A stretch of DNA of 64,000 nt from Cellulophaga lytica DSM 7489 (lineage in GTDB: Bacteria > Bacteroidota > Bacteroidia > Flavobacteriales > Flavobacteriaceae), in NCBI RefSeq assembly GCF_000190595.1, contig NC_015167.1, forward strand, positions 2,836,501-2,900,500. The letters run 5' to 3'. A model generated the notes under the pieces. That model ran no database searches. It was given only the letters and a program-made list of their open reading frames with translations, and was not told the origin of the DNA. The translations under genes were made by a program, and so were the position numbers. Of the stretch, positions 8,788 through 17,780 are shown in pieces. How positions within the stretch are numbered: position 1 is the stretch's first letter; each line of letters begins with the position of its first letter.

Positions 8788-11700
8788 TTAAAAGTGCAAT
8801 TGCACTCCAAGTAAAAATTGTCTTGCAACTGGGTAGTTACCTTTATCAATTCCTCTAGTAAATATGCCATCACCACCAACCTCAGGATCATATCCTGTGT
8901 ACTCTGTAAACGTAAATGGGTTAGTTGCAGAAACGTAAATTCTTGCAGAATTTAGTCCAAATGCAGGTAGGTCTTTAAGTGTGTAGCCAAGGCTAATGTT
9001 TCTAATTCTAAAATAAGTACCATCTTCTAAAAAATAGTCAGACCTAGATCTAACATTGTTGTGTATAGCGTTTTGCCTGTCTGTTGGAATATCAGAATCT
9101 GGGTTTTGCGGACTCCACATATAAAATTGCTCTAAATGTCTGCCCTGAGTATACGCGTAGTATTTAGCTCCGTTATAAATTTCTGCTCCTTTAGAGAAAT
9201 AAGATTGAATATAGAAGTCAAAGTTTTTATAATCTAAATTTAAGCTTAAACCAGCTTCAAAATCTGCTTGTCCAGATCCAGAATACACACGGTCATTGTC
9301 ATCTATAACATTATTGCCATCTATATCTTTGTACATCATATCTCCTAACTGTGCACTTTTATCAATTACTTTGTAAGCATCTAACTGCTCTTGTGTTTTA
9401 ATAACACCATCATGTTGTACTAAGAAAAAGGCACCGGCCTCATAACCTTCTGCTAAAAAAGTAGTATAATCTATATCATTAGCTAAAACAGTAGAAGGAG
9501 CTCCGTTACCATAGCCTCTTGTTGTGCCATTAAGGCTAGTTACCTCATTATCGTTTTTAGTAAACGTAGCGCTAATAGTATAGCCAAAATCTCCTTTTTT
9601 AGATCTGTTTTTAAAACTAGCAGCTAACTCTATACCCTTATTAACCATATTACCAGCATTTATAACTTTAGTATCGTACAAATTAGTGTTAGGATGGTAA
9701 GTACCTGCAGATGCTGGTAAACGCTCTTCTAAAAGCATATCTTTTTTGTCGTTTTGATAGACGTCTGCAGTAATATTAAGCTTATTATCTAATAAAGTAA
9801 GGTCTACACCAATGTTTTTAGATATAGTAGTTTCCCATTTAATATTAGGATCTACAAACCTTCTTTGTGTTAGTCCAAAACTTAAAGACTCATTACTACC
9901 AAAAGGGTAATTAACACCACTTTCTATAGATGGTATGTATGAGTATGAAGGTATGTTTTGATTGCCTAACTCAGCATAACTAAGCCTAAGTTTAAACTGG
10001 TTTACAAAAGATACATTTTGAAAAAAGTTTTCTTCATGAATGTTCCAGCCGGTAGAAAAACCAAAAAAGTCTCCATACCTATTTTTTTCAGAAAAACGAG
10101 AAGACCCATCTCTTCTGTAACTAGCAGAAAACAAGTATTTTTCATCAAAATTATATTGTACTCTTCCTAATTTACCAGCTAATTTTCTTTCGTCTATGTA
10201 TGATGTAGGAGCAATTGGATCACTACCAGCACCTAAAGTTTTAGAGCTATTACCAGATTCCTCACTAAAGTTAACACCTAAACCTAATGTTTTAGATTTA
10301 AAATCTTCATAAGACAAAACTGCTAAAAAGTTTAAGTTATGTTTTCCAAAAGATTTTTTATAGGTAAACATATTTTCAATAACGTTTCTTTCTGTAGAAA
10401 TATAGTTTTCTTCTAATTTTGCATTTTCTCTAGATGCGGTAGGGTTTAAACCATCTTTATCATACACTAAATATTGTGGTTGAAAAAAAGATCGACTATA
10501 ATCATACGTATTTCTACCTAGGTTTATTTTATAGGTAAACCCATCAAAAAACTCATACTGTAAATTGGTAGCAATATTTACACTTGTAGTTTTACGGTCG
10601 TCTTCATTATTAAGTTGCTGAGACAAGTAACTGTATAATATGGCGTTACGCACAGGTATTTCTACACCATTACCGCCAACGCTGTTTAAACCAGTTAAAG
10701 GCGGTTGCCAGGGTTTTTGAGCAATAGAATATTCATATAATCCCCAAGGCTCTTGTTCTCTGTTTTCATTAGTGTAACCAATGGTAGCAAATGCTTTAAA
10801 TTTATTTTTTCTAAATTCTCCGGTAAAACGAGTTGTTAATCTATCAAAACCAGAATTAACTAAAATACCTTCTTGGTTAAAGTAATTTGTGTTAAAACTT
10901 AACGTTAAATTTTCACTACCACCAGAAACACCTAAGCTGTAGTTTCTTATTGGTGCACCATCATTTTGAACATCACCAACAAAGTCTGAGTCATAATCTA
11001 AAGCATCTGGATTAAAAAAGAATATTAACGGATCACGACCCAATGCTTTTAGCATAACATTTTCTGCATAAATTTGTTGTTGGGTATTCATTAAAGGTGT
11101 ACCAGATGTAATATCTTGTATACTTGTATAGGTATTAAAATCTACTTTTATACTACCAGATTTTCCCTTTTTTGTAGTAATTAAAATAACCCCATTAGAT
11201 GCTCTAGTACCATATATTGATGCTGCTGCACCATCTTTTAAAATATCTACAGAGGAAATAAGTTCTGGAGATATATTTGGGTTATCTTCATAAGGAATAC
11301 CATCTACAACATATAAAGGACCTAGTGCATTTGGGCTTACAGAGCCTAAACCCCTAATTTGTACGTTTGCTGCCTCACCAGGTCTACCGCTGCTGGCTTG
11401 TATATTAACACCTGCTACTTGCCCTTGCAAAGCAGTACCAAGATCAGATGTTGCTGTTTTATCTATTACATCATTACTAATATTTACTACAGCACCAGTA
11501 ACTTCTTTTTTCTTTTGAGTACCGTAACCAATAACTATAACTTCTTGTAAAGCAGCAGCATCTGGCTCTAAAGTTACATTAATGTTATTTTGGTCTGCTA
11601 TTAAAATTTCTTTGGTTTTGTAACCAACATAGCTGTAAACCAGTGTATTTCCTTTTTCTACTTTAATTGTATAATTACCATCAAAATCTGTATAAGTACC

Positions 11701-11871
11701 ATTAATTGTGCCTTTAATTATTACATTTACGCCTCCAATAGGGAAACCTTCTGCAATAACGGTACCTTTTATTTCAGTAGTTTGTGCATACCCAAAGGTA
11801 AAACTGAAGAACAATGCCCAAACGAGTAACTTGGGTTTTTGCCTTCTTGTTAAATTAAGTTTAATTTTCAT
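8788..11871 (-). CDS. SusC/RagA family TonB-dependent outer-membrane transporter
   Basis: A 1027-residue outer-membrane transporter. After a signal peptide ending near FTFGYAQ it has a carboxypeptidase-regulatory-like domain (about 30-110, VIAEGFPIGGVNVIIKGT), a TonB plug (about 115-235, with PLYVVDGIPYEDNPN and SIYGTRASNGVILITTKKGK) and a beta-barrel ending with an aromatic-rich strand (FLLGVQLHF). It imports oligosaccharides with the SusD lid encoded next. It is the first gene of the operon. GTCTAGTTAAAA sites on its upstream side suggest control by the neighbouring LuxR-type regulator. Confidence 0.95.
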   Translation of the reverse strand: MKIKLNLTRRQKPKLLVWALFFSFTFGYAQTTEIKGTVIAEGFPIGGVNVIIKGTINGTYTDFDGNYTIKVEKGNTLVYSYVGYKTKEILIADQNNINVTLEPDAAALQEVIVIGYGTQKKKEVTGAVVNISNDVIDKTATSDLGTALQGQVAGVNIQASSGRPGEAANVQIRGLGSVSPNALGPLYVVDGIPYEDNPNISPELISSVDILKDGAAASIYGTRASNGVILITTKKGKSGSIKVDFNTYTSIQDITSGTPLMNTQQQIYAENVMLKALGRDPLIFFFNPDALDYDSDFVGDVQNDGAPIRNYSLGVSGGSENLTLSFNTNYFNQEGILVNSGFDRLTTRFTGEFRKNKFKAFATIGYTNENREQEPWGLYEYSIAQKPWQPPLTGLNSVGGNGVEIPVRNAILYSYLSQQLNNEDDRKTTSVNIATNLQYEFFDGFTYKINLGRNTYDYSRSFFQPQYLVYDKDGLNPTASRENAKLEENYISTERNVIENMFTYKKSFGKHNLNFLAVLSYEDFKSKTLGLGVNFSEESGNSSKTLGAGSDPIAPTSYIDERKLAGKLGRVQYNFDEKYLFSASYRRDGSSRFSEKNRYGDFFGFSTGWNIHEENFFQNVSFVNQFKLRLSYAELGNQNIPSYSYIPSIESGVNYPFGSNESLSFGLTQRRFVDPNIKWETTISKNIGVDLTLLDNKLNITADVYQNDKKDMLLEERLPASAGTYHPNTNLYDTKVINAGNMVNKGIELAASFKNRSKKGDFGYTISATFTKNDNEVTSLNGTTRGYGNGAPSTVLANDIDYTTFLAEGYEAGAFFLVQHDGVIKTQEQLDAYKVIDKSAQLGDMMYKDIDGNNVIDDNDRVYSGSGQADFEAGLSLNLDYKNFDFYIQSYFSKGAEIYNGAKYYAYTQGRHLEQFYMWSPQNPDSDIPTDRQNAIHNNVRSRSDYFLEDGTYFRIRNISLGYTLKDLPAFGLNSARIYVSATNPFTFTEYTGYDPEVGGDGIFTRGIDKGNYPVARQFLLGVQLHF

Positions 11872-11932
11872 AAATAGTTTGTTTAAGTTAATTAATTACA
11901 AATGTTGTTTATATTAACCTATGTATGTAGTA

Positions 11933-11986
11933 TTTTAACTAGACTAGAACTAAACAAAAGGTGTTAATAAGCAGTTTTAACTAGAC
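11933..11986 (-). promoter_or_regulatory. Repeated GTCTAGTTAAAA sites upstream of SusC, candidate operator
   Basis: On the minus strand GTCTAGTTAAAA occurs at 11986-11975 and again at 11944-11933, 42 bp apart (about four helical turns), both in the orientation of the sus operon. A partial copy (TTTAGTTCTAG) abuts the nearer site. They lie 60-115 bp upstream of the SusC ATG, where an activator would bind. The same core GTCTAGTT recurs upstream of the LuxR-type regulator gene. Operator function is inferred. Confidence 0.55.
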
Positions 11987-12114
11987 TTCTTATGAACAAT
12001 TTATTTTTATTTGTAATTATTAAGTGCTTAACATCAGTGACTTAAGTTTTATTAGTTTGTTGTGTATTCCCTAATTTTCTGAACTTACGCTAAGCGTTAA
12101 TATGGGTGCTGTTT

Positions 12115-13746
12115 TTAAAACCTGCTTATAAAATCTTCTAGATTGTCTTCTCTTTTTAAACCTAGTTTTTTGCGTAGTCTGTACCTAGATGTGTGCACAC
12201 TTTCTACAGAAATGCCTAATAGTTTAGACATATCTTTACTAGGGAAATTTAGCTTAACTAAAGCGCATATTTTCTGATCTGTTTGGCTTAGTTTAGGGTA
12301 TTTAATTCTGAGATTTTCGTAAAAACTCTGATTTATAGTTGTAAATCGTGCTTCAAACTCTGTCCAGTTTTTACTGGGTGTACCCTGAAAAGTTTTTAGT
12401 GCTCTTAGCACAACTTTTTTGTTTACATTTTCTCCGGCAGTTTCTATTTTCTTTTGTAGTCCGGCAATAAATTCATCTTTTTCAATTAAACGTAAGGCAG
12501 CTTGTGTAAGCTCTTTGTTTTTTAGCTCTAAAACCTCATTGGTCTTTTGGGTTTTTAACTTTTGTTTTTCAGCAATAATTTGTTTTTCGTTTTTATGCTT
12601 GTTTTTTATTTGTTTTACTAAGACTATACCGTAAAAAACTAATGATATTATAAGTATTATTAAGATGATAGATTTTAAAAGCCAAATTTTGTCTTCTTGT
12701 TCATAATTAGCAATTAACTGCTTTTGCATTGCATCTTTTTGTTTTTCTTTTTCTAACCTGTAATTATCTTTAATTTCTAAAAGATGCTTGCTATTTTCAC
12801 TAGTTGTGCCAAATATTTTATTATTTAAAGCAGTTTCTTTATCTAGATAGTAGTAAGCTTCTTTGTAATTTTTTAAATCAACATAAACATCTTTAAGTCC
12901 TTCGTAATCTTTTATTTTATAGTTTAAATGACTTTTATTGTTTTCGGAAAGATTTATAGAGGCTTTGTAGTTTAAAATACTTTTGTCATACTCTTTCATC
13001 ATTTTATAAACATCTGCAGTTAGGCTGTGTATAACGCTTAAGTATGTTTTATCTGTATGTTTAAAATGCTCTTTACATTTGTTTAACTTATTAATGGCAA
13101 GGTTATAATTGCCATTAACAGCATCTAAGTAGGCTTGTTCTGCAATAATATAGTAGCTAGTTATTTTTGGACTTAGTTTTGCTTGGTAATAAACACAGGA
13201 GTCTAAGTATTGTGCAGCTTTTTTATAGTTTTTATTTCCTCTGTATAGGTTTACAATAGAAAAATAGTCACTGGCAATAAAATGTGCATTAGATTCATTT
13301 TTTGCAAATTGTTTTTTTCTGAGTTTAATACTTTTATTAAAATATTCTAAAGCTTTCTCATCACGCTTATAAAAACTATATAACCAACCTATTTCTTGGT
13401 AGATATCTGCAGTTAGTTCATTGTGTTTAATTTTATCAGCAAGTAAAAGTGCTTTCCAGTAACCATCATAAGATTTACTATAATTTAAATTATGAGAATA
13501 TAATATAGATAATTCTTTTAACGTTTTTATGGCAGAAACAGTGTCTTTATTTTTTAGATCTAACTCTATTTCTTGATTAAAATAATAAGCAGAACTGTCA
13601 GGTTTTTTATGAGCTAGTTCTCTTGCTAATTTTAAAAAATCTTTATTTTGTCTATTGTCTTGGCAAAAAGCAGTTATGGTGTTTAGTGCAATTAACACTG
13701 TAATTGCTAGTTTAATCCCGGTTTTTAATTTAAGTATGGTAAACAT
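12115..13746 (-). CDS. Membrane-anchored TPR/LuxR-type transcriptional regulator of the sus locus
   Basis: A 543-residue protein: hydrophobic N-terminus (possible signal peptide to about residue 29), TPR repeats (about 30-315), one membrane helix (355-378, starting WLLKSIILIILIISL), a coiled coil (about 380-445) and a C-terminal LuxR-type helix-turn-helix (486-530, SQTDQKICALVKLN to SRYRLRKKLGL). The layout implies a periplasmic TPR sensor and a cytoplasmic DNA-binding end. Such regulators commonly flank SusC/SusD pairs in flavobacteria. It lies 243 bp upstream of SusC on the same strand. Shared GTCTAGTT repeats upstream of SusC and of this gene suggest it controls both. The ligand is unknown. 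Confidence 0.85.
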   Translation of the reverse strand: MFTILKLKTGIKLAITVLIALNTITAFCQDNRQNKDFLKLARELAHKKPDSSAYYFNQEIELDLKNKDTVSAIKTLKELSILYSHNLNYSKSYDGYWKALLLADKIKHNELTADIYQEIGWLYSFYKRDEKALEYFNKSIKLRKKQFAKNESNAHFIASDYFSIVNLYRGNKNYKKAAQYLDSCVYYQAKLSPKITSYYIIAEQAYLDAVNGNYNLAINKLNKCKEHFKHTDKTYLSVIHSLTADVYKMMKEYDKSILNYKASINLSENNKSHLNYKIKDYEGLKDVYVDLKNYKEAYYYLDKETALNNKIFGTTSENSKHLLEIKDNYRLEKEKQKDAMQKQLIANYEQEDKIWLLKSIILIILIISLVFYGIVLVKQIKNKHKNEKQIIAEKQKLKTQKTNEVLELKNKELTQAALRLIEKDEFIAGLQKKIETAGENVNKKVVLRALKTFQGTPSKNWTEFEARFTTINQSFYENLRIKYPKLSQTDQKICALVKLNFPSKDMSKLLGISVESVHTSRYRLRKKLGLKREDNLEDFISRF

Positions 13747-14160
13747 TGTAAAATATGAATTTGCTATTTTATGCAGCTAATTTTAAATTTTTACTATTTA
13801 TTGGTGTAATAAAATGTATAATTATAAAAGCGTATAGCGTATTTTTTTAGTTTTAGTTTGTTAATAAAAGTCTGGTTGGTTTGGTTATGTTTTAAAATAA
13901 CAGCAAATAAATGTAGTTAAAAAAAACACTAAGTCTAGTTGCATTTAGACTGTAAACTGTATTTGTCTAGTTTTTGTCTAGTTTAAAACAATGTTTTTTT
14001 AGGTTTGTATTTTTTGAGTTTAGTAATTCTATAAAAAATACACTAATAAACAGATTAGTTATTTTGTACTTAACTTACTTTAATAAAAATTAAGTGCTAC
14101 AAATCATTTATTAGCTTTTAATTTAATATGTTTATATTGGTATGTATAAATTTAAATTGT
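13747..14160. other. Long intergenic region between the LuxR-type regulator and the DUF6134-like gene
   Basis: A 414-bp, very AT-rich divergent region with no convincing gene. It holds the GTCTAGTT repeat cluster described separately. Promoters for both flanking genes must lie here, but I found no clean -33/-7 pair. Confidence 0.6.
13932..13988 (+). promoter_or_regulatory. GTCTAGTT repeat cluster, candidate operator
   Basis: AGTCTA at 13932-13937 and TAGACT at 13946-13951 form an inverted repeat. GTCTAGTTTT at 13965 and GTCTAGTTTAAAA at 13976 form a direct repeat with an 11-bp period, about one helical turn. The core matches the sites upstream of SusC. The cluster is 190-240 bp upstream of the regulator start and 170-230 bp upstream of the divergent DUF6134-like gene, so it could serve either. 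Confidence 0.5.
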
Positions 14161-14751
14161 ATGATTAAAAACATATTACTATTAGTGTTTTTAGGAGGAT
14201 TAATTGCAAAAAATAATACTGTAAATACGGTTTTACATTTTGATATACTTCATAAAAATAAAGTAGTAGGTAATTTACAGGCAACAAAAACTATTGAAGA
14301 TGGTTTAACCACATACCATAGTTTTACCCATATACAAGCTAAAATTTTAACAACAATAAATGTAAAATATACCTATAATGTGGTTTTTAACAATAAGGAA
14401 CTTAACAAAGCAGATGTAAGTATTATGCTAAACAATAAAGTTTATGCAGAAACCAGTACAGAACGTAGTAATAAAGAGTATAAAATAACCAAAAACAAAA
14501 AGGTTAGTACATTTAAGGAGCCTATAACATTTACTACTGTGCAATTATATTTTACAGAACCTTTGCATATAACAGCGTGTTACTCTGAGCAAGATGCAGC
14601 TATGAATACTTTAGTTTATTTAGGAAATCATAAATACAAAAAAGTAAACGCCAAAGGCAATGAGAATATTTATACCTATAAAAATGGTGTTTTATATGAG
14701 GCTAGTATAGATGGTGGGCTAATTAATTTTACAATGAAAATTAAAGATTAA
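14161..14751 (+). CDS. DUF6134-like secreted protein of unknown function
   Basis: The likely start is ATG at 14161, giving 196 residues beginning MIKNILLLVFLGG, a signal peptide; an ATG at 14128 would add eleven residues before it. The body (VLHFDILHKNKVVGNLQATK, then FTEPLHITACYSEQDAAMN) resembles small secreted beta-rich proteins annotated DUF6134 in flavobacteria; this match is from memory. No catalytic motif is visible. A bidirectional terminator follows. It is divergent from the LuxR-type regulator. Confidence 0.65.
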   Translation: MIKNILLLVFLGGLIAKNNTVNTVLHFDILHKNKVVGNLQATKTIEDGLTTYHSFTHIQAKILTTINVKYTYNVVFNNKELNKADVSIMLNNKVYAETSTERSNKEYKITKNKKVSTFKEPITFTTVQLYFTEPLHITACYSEQDAAMNTLVYLGNHKYKKVNAKGNENIYTYKNGVLYEASIDGGLINFTMKIKD

Positions 14752-14762
14752 TATTTAAGCAT

Positions 14763-14796
14763 AAAAAAAGCTTCTCTGAAAAGAGAAGCTTTTTTT
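14763..14796. terminator. Bidirectional terminator
   Basis: A perfect 15-bp stem (14763-14777 with 14782-14796) with a GAAA loop and A7/T7 flanks. It serves the DUF6134-like gene on the plus strand and the MFS gene on the minus strand. Confidence 0.9.
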
Positions 14797-14817
14797 ATCT
14801 TTTAAGCTAAAGCAACA

Positions 14818-16173
14818 TTATGCATTAGTTATTTCTTTGTTAGAATCTTTTGTGCTTTTCATCCAAAAATATAATATGGTGAATAATACAATTAATATGG
14901 CAGGAAAAAGTACCATAGTACCTAAAGTTTCTTGCCCAGACTCTAAAATTACGTTGTTTATTGATGATTCTAAATTGCTTTCGCTAACATTAATTAATGA
15001 AGCTGCTTCACTTAGGTTTTCTTTACTTTCAAAAATATTTTTAGCCTCACTAAATGTTTTTCCAGATACATTAAGTGAAGAATTGGCTATTTTATCAACA
15101 TCAGAATCAATCCAACCACCAATAATTGGTTGAAAAATAGAAGATGAAAACATACCTATTGCTCCAATAATAGACATTCCTAAAGCACCGGTTTTTGGGG
15201 TTTTGGTAGCGGTTAATCCAATCATATTAGGCCAAAAATAAGCAACACCAAGAGCAAAGAATATAGCGGCTACGTAAGCCATTGTTCCTGTTTGTGTGCT
15301 AAATAAATAAATACCTAAAGTTGCAAGTACAGCAGAACCTAAAAGCACACCTGTTTGGTTAAACTTGGCTACCATACTACCTCCAAAGTATCTTGCAACT
15401 GCCATCAAACCGGCAGTCAATGCTAAAATAAGTGTTGGCTCTGCACCACTTTTAGAAAGTATTAAACCAACCCACTGGTTTGGACCAAATTCTGATATGG
15501 CGGTCAATGCCATACATATCCCTATAAATAAAAATAAGGGAGTAAACATACCTTTTAAGTTGCCGCTAATAGTTGCTGCTTCTTCAATTTTAGCTTTTGG
15601 CCAAGTTTGACCATAAAATAAATAGGCATAAATTATAGCCGGTATTAATAATAACCATACTTGGCTTTGTCCTGTAATATCAAAATCTGTCATAAAACCA
15701 GAAAGCAAACTACCAATAGCTATACCTCCAGGGAACCACATATGAAAGCGGTTAAGCATTGTGCTCATTCTATTTCCTTTGTATGCATCTGCAATCATAG
15801 GGTTGCAAGCTGCTTCGGTACAACCATTACCAAGGCCTATAAGCAAGTTGGCTATTAAAAGACCTATGTAATTGCCAGAAAATATTAAAAGCAAAATACC
15901 AATTGCATGGGCAAAAAAAGCAAATTGCATTATAATTTTTCCGCCTACTTTGTGGTAAATTAAACCACCAATAACCATAGAAATAGGGAAACCTAAAAAC
16001 CACATAGAGGTAATTAAGCCAGCTTGACTTGCACTTAATGCTAGCTCTGTTTTTAGTTGATCTAAAATACCTGCCGCTATAGCAAACGAGAATGCCGTTG
16101 TAATTAAAGCAAAGCAGCTACCGTAAAATAGTCTTTTAGCATTAGTTCCTGTTCCCGAATTTGTGTTTTCCAT
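14818..16173 (-). CDS. MFS transporter, sugar permease type
   Basis: A 451-residue, 12-helix major facilitator. The first half carries MWFLGFPISMVIGGLIYHKVGG (residues about 57-78), the conserved loop between helices 2 and 3, and LIGLGNGCTEAACNPMIADAY, a pattern seen in FHS/fucose-permease-like and related sugar transporters. A hydrophilic loop of about 60 residues (375-435) precedes the last helix. It sits between a polysaccharide utilization locus and a sulfatase-maturation gene, so import of a monosaccharide from algal glycan is a fair guess. The cargo cannot be read from sequence. Confidence 0.85.
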   Translation of the reverse strand: MENTNSGTGTNAKRLFYGSCFALITTAFSFAIAAGILDQLKTELALSASQAGLITSMWFLGFPISMVIGGLIYHKVGGKIIMQFAFFAHAIGILLLIFSGNYIGLLIANLLIGLGNGCTEAACNPMIADAYKGNRMSTMLNRFHMWFPGGIAIGSLLSGFMTDFDITGQSQVWLLLIPAIIYAYLFYGQTWPKAKIEEAATISGNLKGMFTPLFLFIGICMALTAISEFGPNQWVGLILSKSGAEPTLILALTAGLMAVARYFGGSMVAKFNQTGVLLGSAVLATLGIYLFSTQTGTMAYVAAIFFALGVAYFWPNMIGLTATKTPKTGALGMSIIGAIGMFSSSIFQPIIGGWIDSDVDKIANSSLNVSGKTFSEAKNIFESKENLSEAASLINVSESNLESSINNVILESGQETLGTMVLFPAILIVLFTILYFWMKSTKDSNKEITNA

Positions 16174-16526
16174 AAGTTAGTTTGTTTTGTTTGGTAAAAT
16201 TGAGTTCTAGTTAATTTGTTGTACGTATACTTTAAAATACACTTTATTATTAGTGCTAAAGTTAACTTTAAATGTAATAAAGTTTTACCACCAAATACAA
16301 ATTTATCAGTAATGTATGGGCTAAATTTTTGTTATATGTTTTTTAACGGGGTGTTTTTTATCAATTTGATAATTTTTAAATCATTTTTAACTCCTGCTTT
16401 ATCTAAGTATTTAAGGGGTATTAATTTTTTTTAGCAAACAAAGACGTTAATATTACGCAGAAGTACACGCAATTTTTTTAAGATCTATATATTTGTTAGC
16501 ATATTTACTGCTTATCAAATTAAATT
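16174..16526. other. Divergent intergenic region, MFS / formylglycine-generating enzyme
   Basis: 353 bp without a convincing gene; a 72-codon plus-strand reading at 16216-16434 is low-complexity and unlike the neighbours. A -7-like element is noted separately. Nothing else is recognisable. Confidence 0.5.
16488..16495 (+). promoter_or_regulatory. Candidate -7 element TATATTTG
   Basis: TATATTTG matches the Bacteroidota -7 consensus TAnnTTTG and lies 31 bases before the ATG of the formylglycine-generating enzyme gene. No TTG is visible at -33. Confidence 0.35.
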
Positions 16527-17669
16527 ATGAAACTCAAAAAACGAATTCCAAATTACCTTATTTTGTGCGTAATAGTACTACTGTGTATACAGTGTAAAGA
16601 TGCGGCAAAGGAAAATAAAACTACACAAGAAAGCCCAGAAGTTACTGTAGATACCAAGACTAAAAAAGATACAACATATACCTTGTTAGTTAAAAAACCT
16701 AAAGATGTAAAAGTACCTGATGGTATGGTGTGGATTCCTGGAGGAGAGTTTATACAGGGTGCAGTGCCACAAGATAAAATGGCTATGCAACATGAGAAAC
16801 CTGCACACAAGGTTGCTGTAGATGGTTTTTTTATGGATATCACAGAAGTTACAAATGCTCAATTTGCTAAATTTGTTAACCAAACGGGTTACACTACTGT
16901 AGCAGAAAGAGCAATAGACTGGGAAGAGATGAAAAAGCAAGTTCCTGAAGGTACTCCAAAACCGCACGACTCTATATTACAGCCAGGTTCTTTAACATTT
17001 AAAAAAACAAAAACATCTGTACCTAATTTATTTGATTTTTCTCAATGGTGGCATTGGACAATAGGGGCAAACTGGAAACATCCAAATGGGCCTGGTAGTT
17101 CTATAAAAGGATTAGATAACCACCCTGTAGTACAAATTTGTTATGAAGATGCAATGGCCTACTGTAATTGGGCTAACAGAAGGTTGCCAACAGAAGCAGA
17201 ATGGGAGTATGCCGCTAATGGAGGCAAATCTGGCACTATATTTTTTTGGGGAGATGATAGATCTGTTTTGTCTAAAAATGCAAATAGCTGGGAGGGTGAG
17301 TTTCCTGTAGAAAATAGCAAAAAAGATGGGTTTGAAAAAAGGGCTCCGGTTAAAAGTTACCAACCTAACGGATATGGATTGTATGATATGGCAGGTAATG
17401 TTTGGGAGTGGACCAGTGATTGGTACAATGTTAATTACTATAAAGAGTTAGCTGCAACTACTACCAAAAAAAATCCGCTTGGTGCAACTGATGCATACAA
17501 TCCTCAAAACCTTTATATTAAAGAAAAAGTTATAAAAGGAGGTTCATTTTTGTGTAGTGATAGTTATTGTGCTAGTTATAGAATTTCAGCTCGTATGGGA
17601 TCTAGCGTAGACTCTTCTGCAGAACACACTGGTTTTAGAACAGTTGCTACGGTAAAAATGTTAAAATAA
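16527..17669 (+). CDS. Formylglycine-generating enzyme (sulfatase-modifying factor), lipoprotein
   Basis: A 380-residue member of the FGE/SUMF1 family. Both catalytic cysteines are in place: C343 and C348 in GGSFLCSDSYC, the same spacing as human FGE Cys336/Cys341. Family motifs VWIPGGEF (69-76), RLPTEAEWEYAANGG and LYDMAGNVWEWTSDWYN are present. Many SUMF1-domain proteins lack the cysteines and are not enzymes; this one has them. It should convert the Cys or Ser of sulfatases to formylglycine. The N-terminus has a lipobox-like CIQC with Cys23, so it is probably periplasmic and lipid-anchored. No sulfatase gene lies within this window, so its clients are elsewhere. Confidence 0.93.
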   Translation: MKLKKRIPNYLILCVIVLLCIQCKDAAKENKTTQESPEVTVDTKTKKDTTYTLLVKKPKDVKVPDGMVWIPGGEFIQGAVPQDKMAMQHEKPAHKVAVDGFFMDITEVTNAQFAKFVNQTGYTTVAERAIDWEEMKKQVPEGTPKPHDSILQPGSLTFKKTKTSVPNLFDFSQWWHWTIGANWKHPNGPGSSIKGLDNHPVVQICYEDAMAYCNWANRRLPTEAEWEYAANGGKSGTIFFWGDDRSVLSKNANSWEGEFPVENSKKDGFEKRAPVKSYQPNGYGLYDMAGNVWEWTSDWYNVNYYKELAATTTKKNPLGATDAYNPQNLYIKEKVIKGGSFLCSDSYCASYRISARMGSSVDSSAEHTGFRTVATVKMLK

Positions 17670-17780
17670 AGTCAAATTATATATGACTATGACTCTATTG
17701 TAACAATTTATGATAATAAGCTTTTCAGTTTGTATAAAAAAATTACATTTGTGTTCTAAACTAAACTTTGAACTAATATT

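Noticed and set aside
16216-16434. 72-codon plus-strand frame between the MFS and FGE genes
   Set aside because: Low-complexity, no signal or homology visible, inside a divergent promoter region.
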